Shown in pieces: positions 32,553 to 45,173 of a DNA stretch of 64,000 nt. Each line of letters opens with the position of its first letter. Position 1 is the first letter of the stretch. This DNA comes from Prorocentrum cordatum (taxonomy: Eukaryota; Sar; Dinophyceae; Prorocentrales; Prorocentraceae). Made by a program: the position numbers and the translations under genes. The stretch covers positions 220,598 to 284,597 of the forward strand of contig CAUYUJ010014770.1 of assembly GCA_963575745.1 (NCBI GenBank), read 5' to 3'. The notes under the pieces were generated by a model that saw only the letters and a list, made by a program, of their open reading frames with translations, made no database searches and was not told where the DNA came from.

Positions 32553-32639
32553 TGACCCGGCATCTCGCGCGACGTCGCCCCGGGAGGGGTTGCGCAGCGA
32601 GCTTGGGGGGTGAACTTCCTGGAGGCATTAAGTCGCAGG

Positions 32640-32800
32640 GCATCGGGTCAGGAGAGGGGGGGGGGGGGGGGGGAAGGAGGGGGGGGAGGAGGAGGAGGAG
32701 GAGGACGAGGAGGAGGAGGAGGAGGAGGATGGGGGAGGAGGAGGAGGAGGAGGAGGAGGAGGAGGAGGGGGGAATAGGAAGAGGAGGAAACATAAGGGCG
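32640..32800. repeat. Poly-G and (GGA)n tract
   Basis: G16 at about 32656-32671 followed by (GGA)n to 32770 with a short GGGGAA spacer. It could form G-quadruplexes. It lies just upstream of the LINE RT remnant. Confidence 0.9.
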
Positions 32801-34630
32801 CGCACTGGGTGGACACGCTGGCCCGCGCACAGCGTCCGAAGAGACAGGCGGCGCGACGTCGCTCCGGTGGCCCTCTCGTGAAACCCGCATCCCTCTCATG
32901 ACCGGCCGCCCTTCCTTCGGCCTCCAGAGGGGCGCTCGCCTGACAGAGCTCTCTTGGGCCTTGCCCCAGTGCTGGATCTGGCCCGGAAGATCACGCGCGC
33001 GGCGTTCTCTCCATGCATTTGGGCGTGCCAGAGTGAGTTCTGGGCAATTACTTCGGCCCGGAAACCTTCTTCATCCTGCGGCCGCACTCGAGCGCCATTG
33101 ATTAGATTGAAGCGACAGCCGTGCATGGATTGGGCCTGAATGCGGGCTGATGCATGCGCATCATGCCTCGAAATGGCGCGGGCGACGCCGCGGGGTGTCA
33201 CGCGCCGGGCGCGGCGAGAATTCTCTGGGCCGTCGCAATCGGGCTGCCTCTGGGCCCCGCGGCGAACGACGCCCGCGGCCACGATCACGTTTCCTCTCAG
33301 AGTGGCCCAAGCCTCAGGGAGGGGAGGGAATCAAGATCGCAGTGGATGAGGGGGCTGGCGACGAGGCCGAGTCTGATAGGAACCACTACGATGCGGAGCT
33401 GGACGATGAGAAGGAGGGGGGGGAACTGAAGGAACACGACCTGGGGGAGAGGGGAGGTGCGCGACGAGGAGAAGCTGCTGGTCTGACTGATGCCTGCAAA
33501 AGACTGACCAAACCCTACGCGACCGCGGCTGAATGGGGGGGGGCGGAGCAATGCCGTGAACAACCGTTGCCAATGCCGGAGCTGCCACTGTGGACGTGCG
33601 AGAGCGTAGCCACACATCGATTCACTTTAGGTCCTTCGCGCTCTCTTGTCGACACTCCAATGCTAGACAACATGACGAGGTGCTGGCGCCCCCTCGCACC
33701 TGGCCATGTAGATCCCGCCCCTAGTGCGTCCTGCGCGACGACCCGAACGCGCTGGCCTGTGACGATGGCTGGACTAGTCACAAGACTCTGGATATCAATG
33801 CTTCGCAACGCGCACAGCCCCGGACCAATGGTAACGCGTGATAATGATAATTGTAGCGCCAATAAGTAATCGCCAATAACTCACCATATCCGACGGTAAT
33901 CATTCACGGTGATGGTAATAGAGCACGCAACCCTCCCCTCAACAACCTTTCTCTCCTTTTCAAGTTACCTGTCTCAGCGGCCTGCTTCTGGCCCTGCTGC
34001 GCTGGGTCGATGAAGTAAGGCGATCCACACTACGCCGCGCCCTCGGGCGCCATCTGGGCAGAGATCCAGCGCGATGGCAGCAGGTCGAACACTCGAGCAT
34101 CCAAGGCGGCCGACTGAAGACATGACACCTTTGACCCAAAACAAGACCCAGGAGGGACTTCTTCCAGATGAAGGCGGGGAACAACCACGCCCCAAGGACC
34201 AACGAGACCCAGGATATACTTCTTCCAGGACGAGGCGGACCCCCCTAGGGGCCCCAGGATCAAACTACACCAGAATAACCAAATGAGCCGACGACGATCG
34301 GCTCGCGATGATGAGCTTGTCTGGTCGTTCGGCGATGATTGTTTATGAGGACAGCGGAGTAGCGCGAGCCATGCAGGCGATCAATGCCGATTCCACACGC
34401 TCTATAGCCATAGAGAGACATCGCGCGGGGTTTTGCTATACAAACTGCACAGCTATCGCGCGAGCTTAATCTTCATTCAATTGACTCCTGCATTACACTC
34501 TGAATGCAAGGAGAGAGAGGTTGCCGAGGAGAGGGCTGCGGATGTGGGCGCGAGGGCGCCCGCAGTGCGAGCGATGAACCCGTCGTTGATTCAAATATTA
34601 AAAAACAAAACAGCAGACCGAGTAGAGAGC
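32801..34630. other. Unassigned; no recognisable gene
   Basis: A minus-strand open stretch at 33515-33862 (TIGPGLCALRSIDIQSLV, VTGQRVRVVAQDALGAGS) has ordinary composition but no family I know. Another at 32900-33288 (MHGCRFNLINGARVRPQD, EVIAQNSLWHAQMHG) likewise. At 34140-34262 two ~61-bp direct repeats share GACCCAGGA and ACTTCTTCCAG. These may be parts of the same LINE or of an unknown gene. Confidence 0.4.
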
Positions 34631-34639
34631 TCTGCAGCC

Positions 34640-35300
34640 CGAGTGTGCGTCATCGTGCGTGTCGTTGTCGCGTTCGTCGTCGCGTTTTTCGTCGTCGTCG
34701 TCATCTCCTCCCCCGAATCCTCATCGCCCCCATCGCCCCCCCTCGCCCGTCCTCATCTTTTGTTTTCGCCCCCATCCTGGCGGCGCAACTCTATTCTAGG
34801 ACATGGGCGCTAGGCGTCCTGAAACAAACTGACCCGCCGAAGGCGGGGGCCGCCGGGCACGCCCGCGACTCACGATCCGCCAAACGCGGCGCGAAGCCGC
34901 GCGCCGAGCAAGCCACTCACCCCCTTGACTCGAGGAAGCCGAGGACGCCGCGGAAGCCGAGGCTGATGAGGAAGCCGAAGATGCCGAGGAAGCCGACTCG
35001 ATGCGGTCTGGCAGCTCGCACATCGAAGCGTGGCGGCCCCCTCCGCAGATCTCGCAGACCCACGACCACTCCCGGCGGTAGACGGCGCCCGCGTCGCAGG
35101 AGCCCTGGGAGTCGGAGAAGCTCGCAGACTCGAAATAGCCCTCAGCATCGTCGTCGTCGGCGTCGTCGTCTTAGACGTCGGCGTCGTCGACGTCATCGTC
35201 GCCGTCGTCGTCCTCGTCGTCGTCATAGTCGTCGTCGCCGCCATCGGCGGCGTCATCGTCGTCGTCGCCATCGTCGTCGTCGTCGTCGTCGCCGTCGTCA

Positions 35301-35341
<41 letters not shown>

Positions 35342-35398
35342 TCCGTCGTCGTCGTCATCGTCGTCGTCGTCGTCATCGTCGTCGTCGTCGGACGTCGA
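34640..35398. repeat. (CGT)n tracts around an unassigned GC-rich stretch
   Basis: Short GTCGTC runs at 34660-34705 and a long imperfect (CGT)n at about 35140-35395. Between them a GAGGAAGCCGA-type repeat (34930-35000) reads in several frames. Poly-Thr, Val, Asp or Arg frames are compositional. Confidence 0.8.
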
Positions 35399-35679
35399 GC
35401 CTTGAAATCGAAGTCCTCCGCGTCGCCACGGCCCGCCTCCTGGTCGCCTTTGCCGCCCTCGAGGTGGCCCTTGCCGCTCTCGATGTTGCCCTTGCCGCCC
35501 TTGAGGTTGCCCTTGTGCCTGCGTTCTTCGGGGTAGAACCTGTTGAGCTTTGTCTGGAAGTGTTGCGCGAACTCCGTGGTCCATGGGTTATGTATTATTC
35601 CAACATTGTCTGGCAGTGGGCACTCCGCAGTGTGATGGCGACCCGCGCATATCGCGCAAATCCAAATCCAATCTCGACG
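35389..35679 (-). pseudogene. Coding-like segment with a zinc knuckle
   Basis: A minus-strand frame reads RDWIWICAICAGRHHTAECP, a C-x2-C-x3-H-x4-C arrangement like nucleic-acid-binding zinc knuckles, then EFAQHFQTKLNRFYPEERR. A Lys/Gly repeat of 8 residues follows (GNLKGGKG, GNIESGKG, GHLEGGKG, GDQEAGRG), after which the frame enters the (GAC)n microsatellite and loses meaning. The knuckle suggests RNA or DNA binding, as in retroelement Gag or cellular proteins. I cannot name the family. It may belong with the segment at 35937-36377. Confidence 0.45.
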
Positions 35680-35936
35680 CACGAACCACTCGTCTCTGCT
35701 GCCATGTACCCGCCACCGCAATAGCACTTACAGGTGCCGTGGGCAGCGCGAACTGCTTGGGTCCATGGTGGCCCAGTAGGCCCCGCGGTGTAACGATGAA
35801 CTCCCCGGGGCGCCTCGACGGTGTCCCGCTGGTGTTCCGATGGCGTCCCGATCGCGCATAAGCGATGTCCCGATGGCGTTGCCCGCCCAAGCGCGGTGGC
35901 GGCGGGATCGCGCGGAAGCGCACCTTGGCTGTCGCC

Positions 35937-36377
35937 ATCGCAGTCGAAGGAATCATTGTGGAACTTCTTGTCGCGGCCGTCCATGCCGTCCTTGATGTCG
36001 TCGCGGTGCTTGCTGTCGGCCTCGGGAATTGCCTGTGGATGGTAGATCCTGCCCCTCAACTCGCTGACGAGCTTGAAGTAGTTGCCCTGCACGTCGCCGT
36101 AGACCACGCCCAGGTGGTCCGCCCCTGCCCTGCGCGCCTTGACGACCTGCTCTAGATTGTAGAAGGCGCCATCCAGCTGGCCAATCAGCTTCCAGGGCAT
36201 GCCGCCCATGTCGCAGTCCGGGTTCTTAAGCGAATGACGGCGGCCTGCGGCTGGGCACTCGGGATCGGGGATCACGCGTCGAGAAAAGACGCCGAGGTGT
36301 TTCTCGCCATGGAGCCTGAAGCGGTTACCCCACTCGTCATAAGCCACGCCCACGTCGGTCTTGGTCTTGACCACCGT
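35937..36377 (-). pseudogene. Unrecognised coding-like segment
   Basis: About 147 codons of ordinary composition: TDVGVAYDEWGNRFRLHGEK, FSRRVIPDPECPAAG, MPWKLIGQLDGAFYNLEQVV, DHLGVVYGDVQGNYFKLVSE, IYHPQAIPEADSKHRDD and GRDKKFHND. Repeated G-x-x-Y/F strands suggest a beta-rich domain. Upstream it joins a 24-bp minisatellite. The same frame continues into Arg/Thr-rich sequence without obvious sense, so an exon border or frameshift near 35937 is likely. No function is proposed. Confidence 0.4.
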
Positions 36378-36424
36378 AGCCGACATCAGCGCTTCGGTTG
36401 GAGCCCTTGTCGCCCTTGGAGTAG

Positions 36425-36690
36425 CTGTCTGCGGAGCCGTCGCTGTTGCCCTCTGCGGGGCCGTCGCTGTAGCCCTTTGCGGAGCCGTCGCTGTAGCCCT
36501 CGCAGCCATCGAGGTAGGAGCCCTCTGCGGAGCCATGGCGGTAGCCCTCTGCGAAGTCGTCGGTGTTGCCATCCGCGGAGCCGTCAGTGTAGCCCTCTGC
36601 GGGGCCGTCGCAGCCCTTGTGGTAGACCTCTGCGGGGCCGCCGTGCCCCTTGTGGTAGCCCTCTGCGGAGCCGCTGTTGCACGCCTCCTA
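36425..36690. repeat. 24-bp minisatellite, about 10 units
   Basis: Units of the type GTAGCCCTCTGCGGAGCCGT plus CGCT. On the minus strand one frame gives an 8-residue repeat (GYSDGSAK, GYSDGPAE, GNSDGSAD), which may extend the upstream end of the 35.9-36.4 kb segment. Another frame gives QRATATAP repeats. Confidence 0.8.
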
Positions 36691-36699
36691 GGAGAGCGA

Positions 36700-37430
36700 G
36701 ATCAAGCCATGGCTCGAACTCCTGGCGCTCGCGCAGCCGCTGCGCCGGCTCGAAAGCTTGAGCCGCAACGGCTACGGAAGTCAAGCTGATCAAGAACGAG
36801 CCCCGCACATGCATCTAAGTTTCCGGCGCCGCAGAGGTTGTTCAACTTTGAGCGCTCGCGCGACTGATCTTTGAACGCTGGCCTGATCTGGGGCACTGGC
36901 AGCGTTCGACCTTGATCGCCGCAGCGGCGCGATTCAAGCATGCCCTGCGACCCCTGGCCCCGCATGCAATGGGCGTAACCGGGGCCCAGCGGCAGGGGCG
37001 GTTCGCGCCAAGCTGTCGAGATCCAACATGGGGGGCGTATATGTTCGAGCACAGTCCAGCCGCGGCGACAGCTAACTGCCTGGGCCAGGGTCTTCCCAGG
37101 TGATGGGGCCCTTGCGTTTCCTCATCCTCCACGTCGTATTCCCACTTGTTTTGCCCCTTGTCGGATTCCCCCCCCCTCGGGGCCGCTGTTAACTGGAAAT
37201 CAGAAGCGGGCCCCCGGATCACAGAAACGCCGACTCAACTGCGTCGCCCGCCAGCATGCTGCTGCTGTCTGCGAGGGCGCGGTCGCGGCAACAGGCGCGG
37301 CTTGACATCGCGGGGGAGCCCCGGGTCAGGGCGCCCAAGATAAGTGGGGGGAACCGCGAAGCCCGCGGGAAAAACGACGAGGATCGCGAATGGGAGATGG
37401 AGGAGGCGGAGGAGGACGACACCATATTAC
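36700..37430. other. Unassigned
   Basis: GC-rich sequence of ordinary complexity. Minus-strand open stretches include LPVPQIRPAFKDQSRERSKL and GNLDACAGLVLDQL at about 36900-36790, which could be upstream exons of the 35.4-36.4 kb coding-like segments. No recognisable family. Confidence 0.35.
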
Positions 37431-38119
37431 TGATCAAGGGATCTCCCTCGGTTCCCCGCCAAGAGCTGCTTTCTCCTCGTCAGTGGGCTCGCGCCCCAGA
37501 CCGAACAGGCGCTGCAGCTCTGGCCGAGTCGCAGCCAGCCTCTCTAGGCGCTGGCGCCCCTGACGTCGCAACTCGCACCCGCCAGACTTACCCAAGTCCT
37601 TCTTGAATAGCTGGTGCGACTCTTTGTCCACGAACGAATTCTAGTTCAGGAGCCGCGCCATCAGGTGCCCGACGGGTCGCACTTCTCCCTTGCGCGGCTT
37701 GCGACCCTCGACCCTGGTGGCCCGATCCACGTGGCAGTTCGCGCACTTAGGCTTGCAATGCCCCTTGTGCTTGCAATTGGCGTTAAGCCTGCCCCTGGTC
37801 GCGTCGTAGACGAGCTCGCCCAGGCCCTCCAATGAGACGCACTTCCACTCGCCTGAAGGCGCCAGCGCTGCGGCGGGAGGCGCCCCCGCTCCAGCTGCAG
37901 GCGCTTCTGCGTCTCCCCCTTCCACCTGGAGGCGCCGCCGCAACACCTGGGGGGGGGGGGCCTCCATCTCCGCCAGGTGGCCCTCCAATAGCGACATCGA
38001 GCCCTTCGCCAGCAAGTGGGCAACCGCCATCTCCGCCAGAGTCGCCCCCACCTCCGCCCGAGTCAGGCGGGCGGCAGCAGGGGGTGGGCGAGGGCGAGGG
38101 CCGCGGCGGACGAGGGCGA

Positions 38120-38330
38120 GGCAACGGAGGCGGGCGAGGCGGGGGAGGAGGCGGAGGAGGTGGCGGAGGAGGCGGCGGAGGTGGAGGTGGAGGAAGAGGC
38201 GGAGGAGGAGGTGGGGGAGGAGGCGGAGGAGGAGGCGGAGGAGGAGGCGGCGGACGAGAGGGGGTGGAAGAGAAGGTGGAGGAGGATATGTCAAGAGGAG
38301 GAAGAGCAGGAGGAGGTGGAGAAGGAGGAG
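38120..38330. repeat. (GGCGGA)n microsatellite inside the 37-41 kb gene
   Basis: Imperfect GGC/GGA trinucleotides, in frame with the minus-strand block 3, where they read as Leu/Pro/Arg runs. It is an expanded low-complexity insert between the acidic N-terminal part and the Cys-rich domain. Confidence 0.85.
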
Positions 38331-39269
38331 GTCAGGAGGTGGAATCATCAGCGCGCCTTCTGGAGCACTGTGCACCTTGTGATCTGGTTTCTTCGGGGCG
38401 ATCGCCATGGCGTCATCGCCCCAGCTGTCGTCGCTGCCACCACTTCGTTCCGGGCTGACGTCGACGTATTCCGGGGGGTCCGAGGCGTCGCTGCTGGCCC
38501 CTCCTAGCGCAGACTTGCCCAGCAAAGGCTTCTTGGCGACCTCGCCCCTATCGTTCTCGAGCCGCCTGGCTGGCCGCCGGAGAGAATTGAAGCCCGCGTT
38601 GATAATGTCACCCAGCCCGTTGCGGTCGTCGAACTCACCATCATCGATGCCAGCGCCGCCCGTCTCGTCGCCCTTGGGCTTCTTGAGCAGTATGACGCGA
38701 TCCAGAGCATCTTGCGACTCTGCACCAATCTGCCCCAAACAAAGAACGGTCGGAATCTACGTCGATACCAGCCTTGGGAAGACCAGAGGCTTACCCAACA
38801 CTGTTATCGCAACGCTGCGCGTGCCCTTCCTGTGCCCGATAAGCTGCTTGATGAACGCATGATGGGATCCTCGTTTCAAAGCGTTGTTCTCCCACGCAGG
38901 TCTCAGAAAGTGGATGTTCTCTAAAGCAGCGCCCTCGGGATGGAAGTCCCCCAGCTCAGCGAAAAGACCAATTGGGGGATCTTGCCTTCGAACGCGGCAG
39001 CAGTGCAGACACGTCGCCGCCGAAATGTTCATCTCCTGGCGCGCCAGCTCCAGCTTCAAGATTTTCCGAATTGGCCCGTCCTCTTTCAAGATTCTGTAGA
39101 AACTGGATGCTGCTGAACAGATCTGGCCATAGTTCGAATTGTCCACAGTGCGGCAGGTGCCAGGGTGCGCCTCCATGCATCGCTGTCTCACCGAGAACTT
39201 TTGTTCCTTCGGGATAGATCCTCAATTGTTACGAGCCGTCAGAGACCCAGCGAGAAGCAGAAAGCGATG

Positions 39270-39300
39270 AGTAGAGGGGGGGGGGGGGGGGCAGGCGAGA
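39270..39300. repeat. Poly-G tract
   Basis: G16 (39276-39291) within the stretch between blocks 2 and 3 of the dinoflagellate-type gene, possibly an intron. Confidence 0.85.
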
Positions 39301-40899
39301 GGCGACGATGAGAGGCAGGAAACAGAATAGGGAGCGCGAGGCAGGAGAGAGTAGACAGGGAAATGATAACGGGAGAGGACAGGGGGAAAGGAGAGAAGAC
39401 TATGGGAAGGGGGCCCAGAGTGGCGCAGGACCTGGTGGCATTAGTGGCTCATGTGTCCTGCATTTCGGACAAGCGAGCCCCACCGGCAAGCCCCCCTGCA
39501 AGAGCGCCCCCCAAGCTATTGAACGTTAGGGACTCCTCGCTGTCATCGCGTAAACCCCTGCGCGGCCGAGCCCGAGGTCTCACGGCTTCCATGGACTTCT
39601 CTGGACAGTCGGGCATCTCAGCTGCAGCCGGTCCCCAGGCACAAGCGGCCACCTGAACCTCGGACCCACCAACTGTCCTCAACTTCGAAGATCTCCGCTC
39701 GTTGTCATTGGCATCGCGCCTCTGCTGTCCAGCGCGCCGTCGGTGGGAGTGGAGTTCTGCTCCGCGGGAAGCAGGCCATGAAACTGAGAGGCCCTGAGCT
39801 TCGTGAACTCCGCGCGGCCCCTGCGCTCGCCATCCTGGCGCGAGTGCTCCTTCGCGTAAAAGAACAAGGCCGTGCATCCTCCTCTCGTCTCGCCCTCCTT
39901 CCTCGAGGCATCCATCTGTGCCGGGAGGGGCGCTCCAGCCGCAATCATGCTGGATCGCGCGTCCACCGTTGGATCCTGCCTGCCTTCAGATAAGTGACGC
40001 CCCATGAACTGTGTCAGGTACCCGTCGCTCAAGTATCTCTCTGCCAAGTGCGGTCGGACATCGCGTCCGCTCTGCCCCATGGCTGCCAACAGTCGTTCCA
40101 CGTGCATGTTCGTCACCTTGGGCTCTAGCCCTCAGAGGTTAAGCATTATCCTGACATCTTTGTTTGCTATCATCGCATCGGGAGATGGATACTTAGAACG
40201 CAACTTAATGGAGAAAACGTCGTCGACACAACGCCCCGGGACACGGGGGAACTCATGAACCACCCAAGAGTTGCATGAATGCGCGGCCCACAGGGGCAAT
40301 CTGAATGGCCACTCCTCCAAGACAGATTGAAATCGCCGCCGTGCAAAGACGCCAGCACATAACAAAGCATGAAGGCAACCCTCTTGCACTTCCTGCAGGT
40401 CACGAGGCGAGTTCTCGAACTGCTGCCTCGGAAATAACAACTCTGGGGATCCACGCTGCAGCGCCCCCCCCACGTCGGCCGCGGCGCGCCTGAACGGGCC
40501 GTCATCGCAACGCGCATCAATGAGACATCCGCCCTCGTTGTCCAAGCGTTGCAAGCGAGCCCGCGCCCATTCCAACGTCTTCAGGCTGACAGTCAGCGAG
40601 GTGATCCTCGTGCAGCGCGATCTGTCCTGAAGGCCCAGCCTGCCGCGCTGGGCCTCCCCTTTGATGCGACGACGATCGCGGTTGTCGTCGCCCTCGCCGG
40701 CCACCCTGTCAATGAAGTCCTCCTGCTCGGGGAAAGCTTCGACGAAGGCCCGTCTGAGGATGCCCGAGATCATGGGGCCGGGCAGCTGCTTGCACATCGC
40801 GGCCAACCCGCTGCCAAACCTTTGGGCCCGCTCCACATCCGTCTCCGACCCGACTCCTCGTCCCTCCTCGGCGTCAAATTCGAACCCATCGTGCCTCTC

Positions 40900-41310
40900 G
40901 GCGCCTCCTCGGCGCCCTCGTCGCCATCCTCGTCGCCCTCCTCGTCGCTCTCCTCGCCGCCCTCCCCGCCGACCCCCTCGCCGTCCTCCTCGTCGCACTC
41001 GGCGTCTCCCCCCCCGTCATCTTCGTCGTCGCACGCGTCGCTGTTCTCGTCGTCATCTTCGTCGCCACCCTTGTCGTCGTCATCGCTGTCGTCCTCGCCG
41101 TCGTCCTCGTCGTCGTCCTCGCCGCCGCCCTCGTCGTCGCCCTCGTCGTCGCCCTCGTCGTCGTCGTCGTCGTCGACCACCGCGTCTGTCTCCTCGTTGA
41201 CCTCATCGTCGCCATCCTCGCCGCCCCCCTCATCGCCCTCCTCGCCCTTGCCATCGCCCTCCTCGCCCGCTCCCGCCCTCTACTTCCTCGCCCCCCCCCC
41301 CCCCCGCGCC
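40900..41310. repeat. (CTCGTCGTC)n imperfect microsatellite
   Basis: CTCGTCGCC/GTCGTC repeats followed by C12 at 41291-41304. On the minus strand it gives Asp/Glu-rich or Arg/Gly-rich frames at the boundary of blocks 1 and 2 of the 37-41 kb gene. Confidence 0.85.
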
Positions 41311-41794
41311 CTCTCATCCTCGTGGCGGCCCTCCCACTGGCCCTGGGCCTCGCCCTCCTGCTTGCCCTCGTCCTCTTCGTTTTTTCTTGCGGATGGGGGA
41401 AAGGGTGGCTCGTGCCCTCGGGGGCCGATGCTTGGCTGGGATGACGCAGCCCGCGCCGGGGGCGACCATGCCCTCCGCGATCGCGTCGAAGACATGATTG
41501 ACTGCCTCCTGCCGATTGCTGCAGACGCCGCGCGTCACCTCGTAGTGCACTAGGCGCTCGTCGCGGATATCCCAGTTCACAAACTGGAGCACTTTGGACG
41601 TGCGCTCCCGGGGCGAAGAAGGAGGGATATGATTGCGAGAACGAAGAGGCGGGCGAGGAGGAGGAGGAGGCATATCAGCGTCTTGACCCTCTCGCCGTAG
41701 TCCCACCAGCCCCCTGGGCGTCGGTGGTTCAGAACGTTTCCTCGCCCATCCCTCCTTCTTCCCCTTCGGGGGGGGGGGCCACCGAAATGGTGCG

Positions 41795-41915
41795 AACTGC
41801 AACCGACTAGTCCCAATTCCAACCGTTCAGAGCGAATTGCAACCAGAGAAGAGACCAATTCCAACCACTAATGAGGCCAAATCCAACCCAACCAAAAATG
41901 AGACCAATTCCAACC
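41795..41915 (+). repeat. GAGACCAATTCCAACC-type motif cluster, left of the STR tract
   Basis: CCAATTCCAACC or CAAATCCAACC words occur about six times (for example 41850-41862 and 41899-41914). A matching GAGACCAATTCCAAC word lies at 44440, on the other side of the 2.4 kb repeat tract. Confidence 0.7.
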
Positions 41916-41929
41916 GCGGATGGGATCTT

Positions 41930-42450
41930 CGGAATTCTTCCGGATCCCTTCGAATTCTTCGGAATTCCTGAAGATTATTTAGGACTCCTTCGGAATTCCT
42001 TGGGATTCCTTCGGAAGTCCTTACGATTCCTTCGGAATTATTTAGGATGCCCTCGGAATTCTTTAGGATGCTTTCGGAATTCCCCAATATTCCTTTCTGG
42101 AATTCCTCCGGATTCGTTTGGAATTCCTTAGGGTTCCTTCGGAATTCTGTGGAATTCCTTTGGCTTCCTCCTTCGGAATTCCTTTGGATTCCTCCTTCGG
42201 AATTCCTTTCGATTCCTCCTTCGGAATTCCTTCGGAATCCTCCTTCGGAATTCCTTTGGAATCCTCCTTCGGAATTCCTTTGGATTCCTCCGTCGGAATT
42301 CCTCGAGGCTCCTTCGGAATCTTCGGAATTCCTCAGCCGTCCTTCTGATTCTTCGGAATTTCTTCGGAATTCCTCCGGCTTCCTTCGGATTCTTAGGAAT
42401 TCCTCTGGATTCCTTCGGATTCTTGGGAATTCCTCAGGATTCCTCCGTCG
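41930..42450. repeat. TTCGGAATTCC 12/24-bp repeat
   Basis: Degenerate TTCGGAATTCCT units throughout, with a regular 24-bp form (TTCGGAATTCCTTTGGATTC plus CTCC) at about 42172-42315. It yields more than 25 GAATTC (EcoRI) sites. The minus-strand frame gives the 8-residue repeat RNSEGGIQ and the plus frame PSEFLWIP; both are compositional. Confidence 0.9.
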
Positions 42451-42474
42451 ATTACCACCAGATTCGAATACCAC

Positions 42475-44332
<1,858 letters not shown>

Positions 44333-44399
44333 GAGGATCCATTTGCATATTTTAGAATCGATGCAATTCGGTGCGTTTTTGCTTACGCTTCGGTGCCCT

Positions 44400-44665
44400 C
44401 TTGCTCATCTTAACGTAGTGCTCGTGCGCAGACCAAAAACTGAGACCAATTCCAACTCGAGCACGCACGTTGGCTTCCAGATCCTCTGCGTTGACATAAG
44501 GGGTGTCACTTGGTCTTCGCAGTCGTCTTGGGCTTCTCTACACTTAAAATCATATTGTAGGGCTATCCCAAGATGGTTGGGATTGGGCCCAATTTGCTTT
44601 TCGCACTGGTTGGGATTGGTCCCGGTTGGTTGGGATTGGGCCCAGTGGGTTGGGATTGGGCCCAC
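44400..44665. repeat. GGTTGGGATTGGGCCC 20-bp repeats and flanking motif
   Basis: Four units of about 20 bp starting GGTTGGGATTGG at 44574, 44608, 44628 and 44648, related in reverse complement to the GAGACCAATTCCAAC words at 41.8-41.9 and 44.44 kb. It is not a telomere array: too few units and not TTTAGGG-like. Confidence 0.7.
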
Positions 44666-44801
44666 ATGCGGTTGCCCCCCCCACCCCGCCCCCCCCCCCC
44701 CCCTGGACCTGGGCGGGAGGTTTCGCGAGTCGTCGGGGCGCCCGCGACGGCCTCGGCGATTTACTACGGTTTGGGCACCATTTTAGCCTATCGGGGGAGA
44801 G

Positions 44802-44829
44802 GGCGCCAATTGGGCGCCCAATTGGCGCC
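44802..44829. repeat. Perfect 28-bp palindrome
   Basis: The half-site GGCGCCAATTGGGC (44802-44815) is followed by its exact reverse complement. A further ATTGGGCGCC follows immediately (to 44840). It could extrude a cruciform or bind a dimeric protein. Confidence 0.92.
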
Positions 44830-44859
44830 AATTGGGCGCCGGTTGGGCACCATGATCGA

Positions 44860-45120
44860 TCGCGCCCAGGATGGCCCGAAGATTGCCCCCGCGGCCTCCA
44901 AAGGCGACCCAAGAGGGCCCCAAGAAATGACCAGGAAGCTCCAAGAGGCCCCCAGGATGCCCCCACGCGGCTCCCGAGAAACCCCCAAGAGGCCCCAAGA
45001 GACCCCCCAGAGGCACCCAAGATGCGCCGAGAAGCCTCGGCGGGAATGCAAAACCATGGATTTCACAACGGTTTTAGCCACGCATTGGCCTCTTGGGGGG
45101 GGGGGGGGGGGGGCGCGCTG
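44860..45120 (-). repeat. GGCCCCAAG-type block and poly-G
   Basis: Degenerate GGCCCCAAGA repeats (44880-45030), then G19 at about 45095-45113. Confidence 0.75.
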
Positions 45121-45173
45121 ATTAGGATGGCTCAAAGAGCGCCCGGGGAGGCCAAGATGACCTCCCAGATGAC

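Larger units (their letters stand above)
37434..41802 (-). pseudogene. Multi-copy dinoflagellate-type protein of unknown function, with in-frame stops
   Basis: Read down the minus strand. Block 1 (41802-41314) contains VLQFVNWDIRDERLVHYEV and AIAEGMVAPGAGC. A D/E- or R/G-rich CTCGTC microsatellite follows (41300-40900). Block 2 (40998-39679) is one frame with a single TGA at 40132-40134: FGSGLAAMCKQLPGPMISG, LEWARARLQRLDNEGGC, LFPRQQFENSPRDLQEVQEG, then after the stop NMHVERLLAAMGQSGRDV and LSDGYLTQFMGRHLSEGRQD. Block 3 (39191-37434) is another frame with TAG at 38757-38759 and 37641-37643: RCMEAHPGTCRTVDNSN, LLKKPKGDETGG, GEWKCVSLEGLGELVYDATR, a Cys/His-rich patch NCKHKGHCKPKCANCHVDR, PVGHLMARL, and the tail SHQLFKKDL...PELQRLFGLGREPTDEE. 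From memory, blocks of this kind recur together in dinoflagellate predicted proteins of unknown function. The order is convincing; the stops and frame change imply a pseudogene, unannotated introns or assembly errors. Confidence 0.6.

Noticed and set aside
34870-35727. Single 285-codon gene across the zinc-knuckle region
   Set aside because: Only the first ~110 residues have protein character; the rest is the (CGT)n tract and Arg/Pro-rich frame shadows.
44574-44660. Telomere-like GGTTGGGATTGGG repeat
   Set aside because: Only four 20-bp units and not the TTTAGGG-type dinoflagellate telomere repeat.
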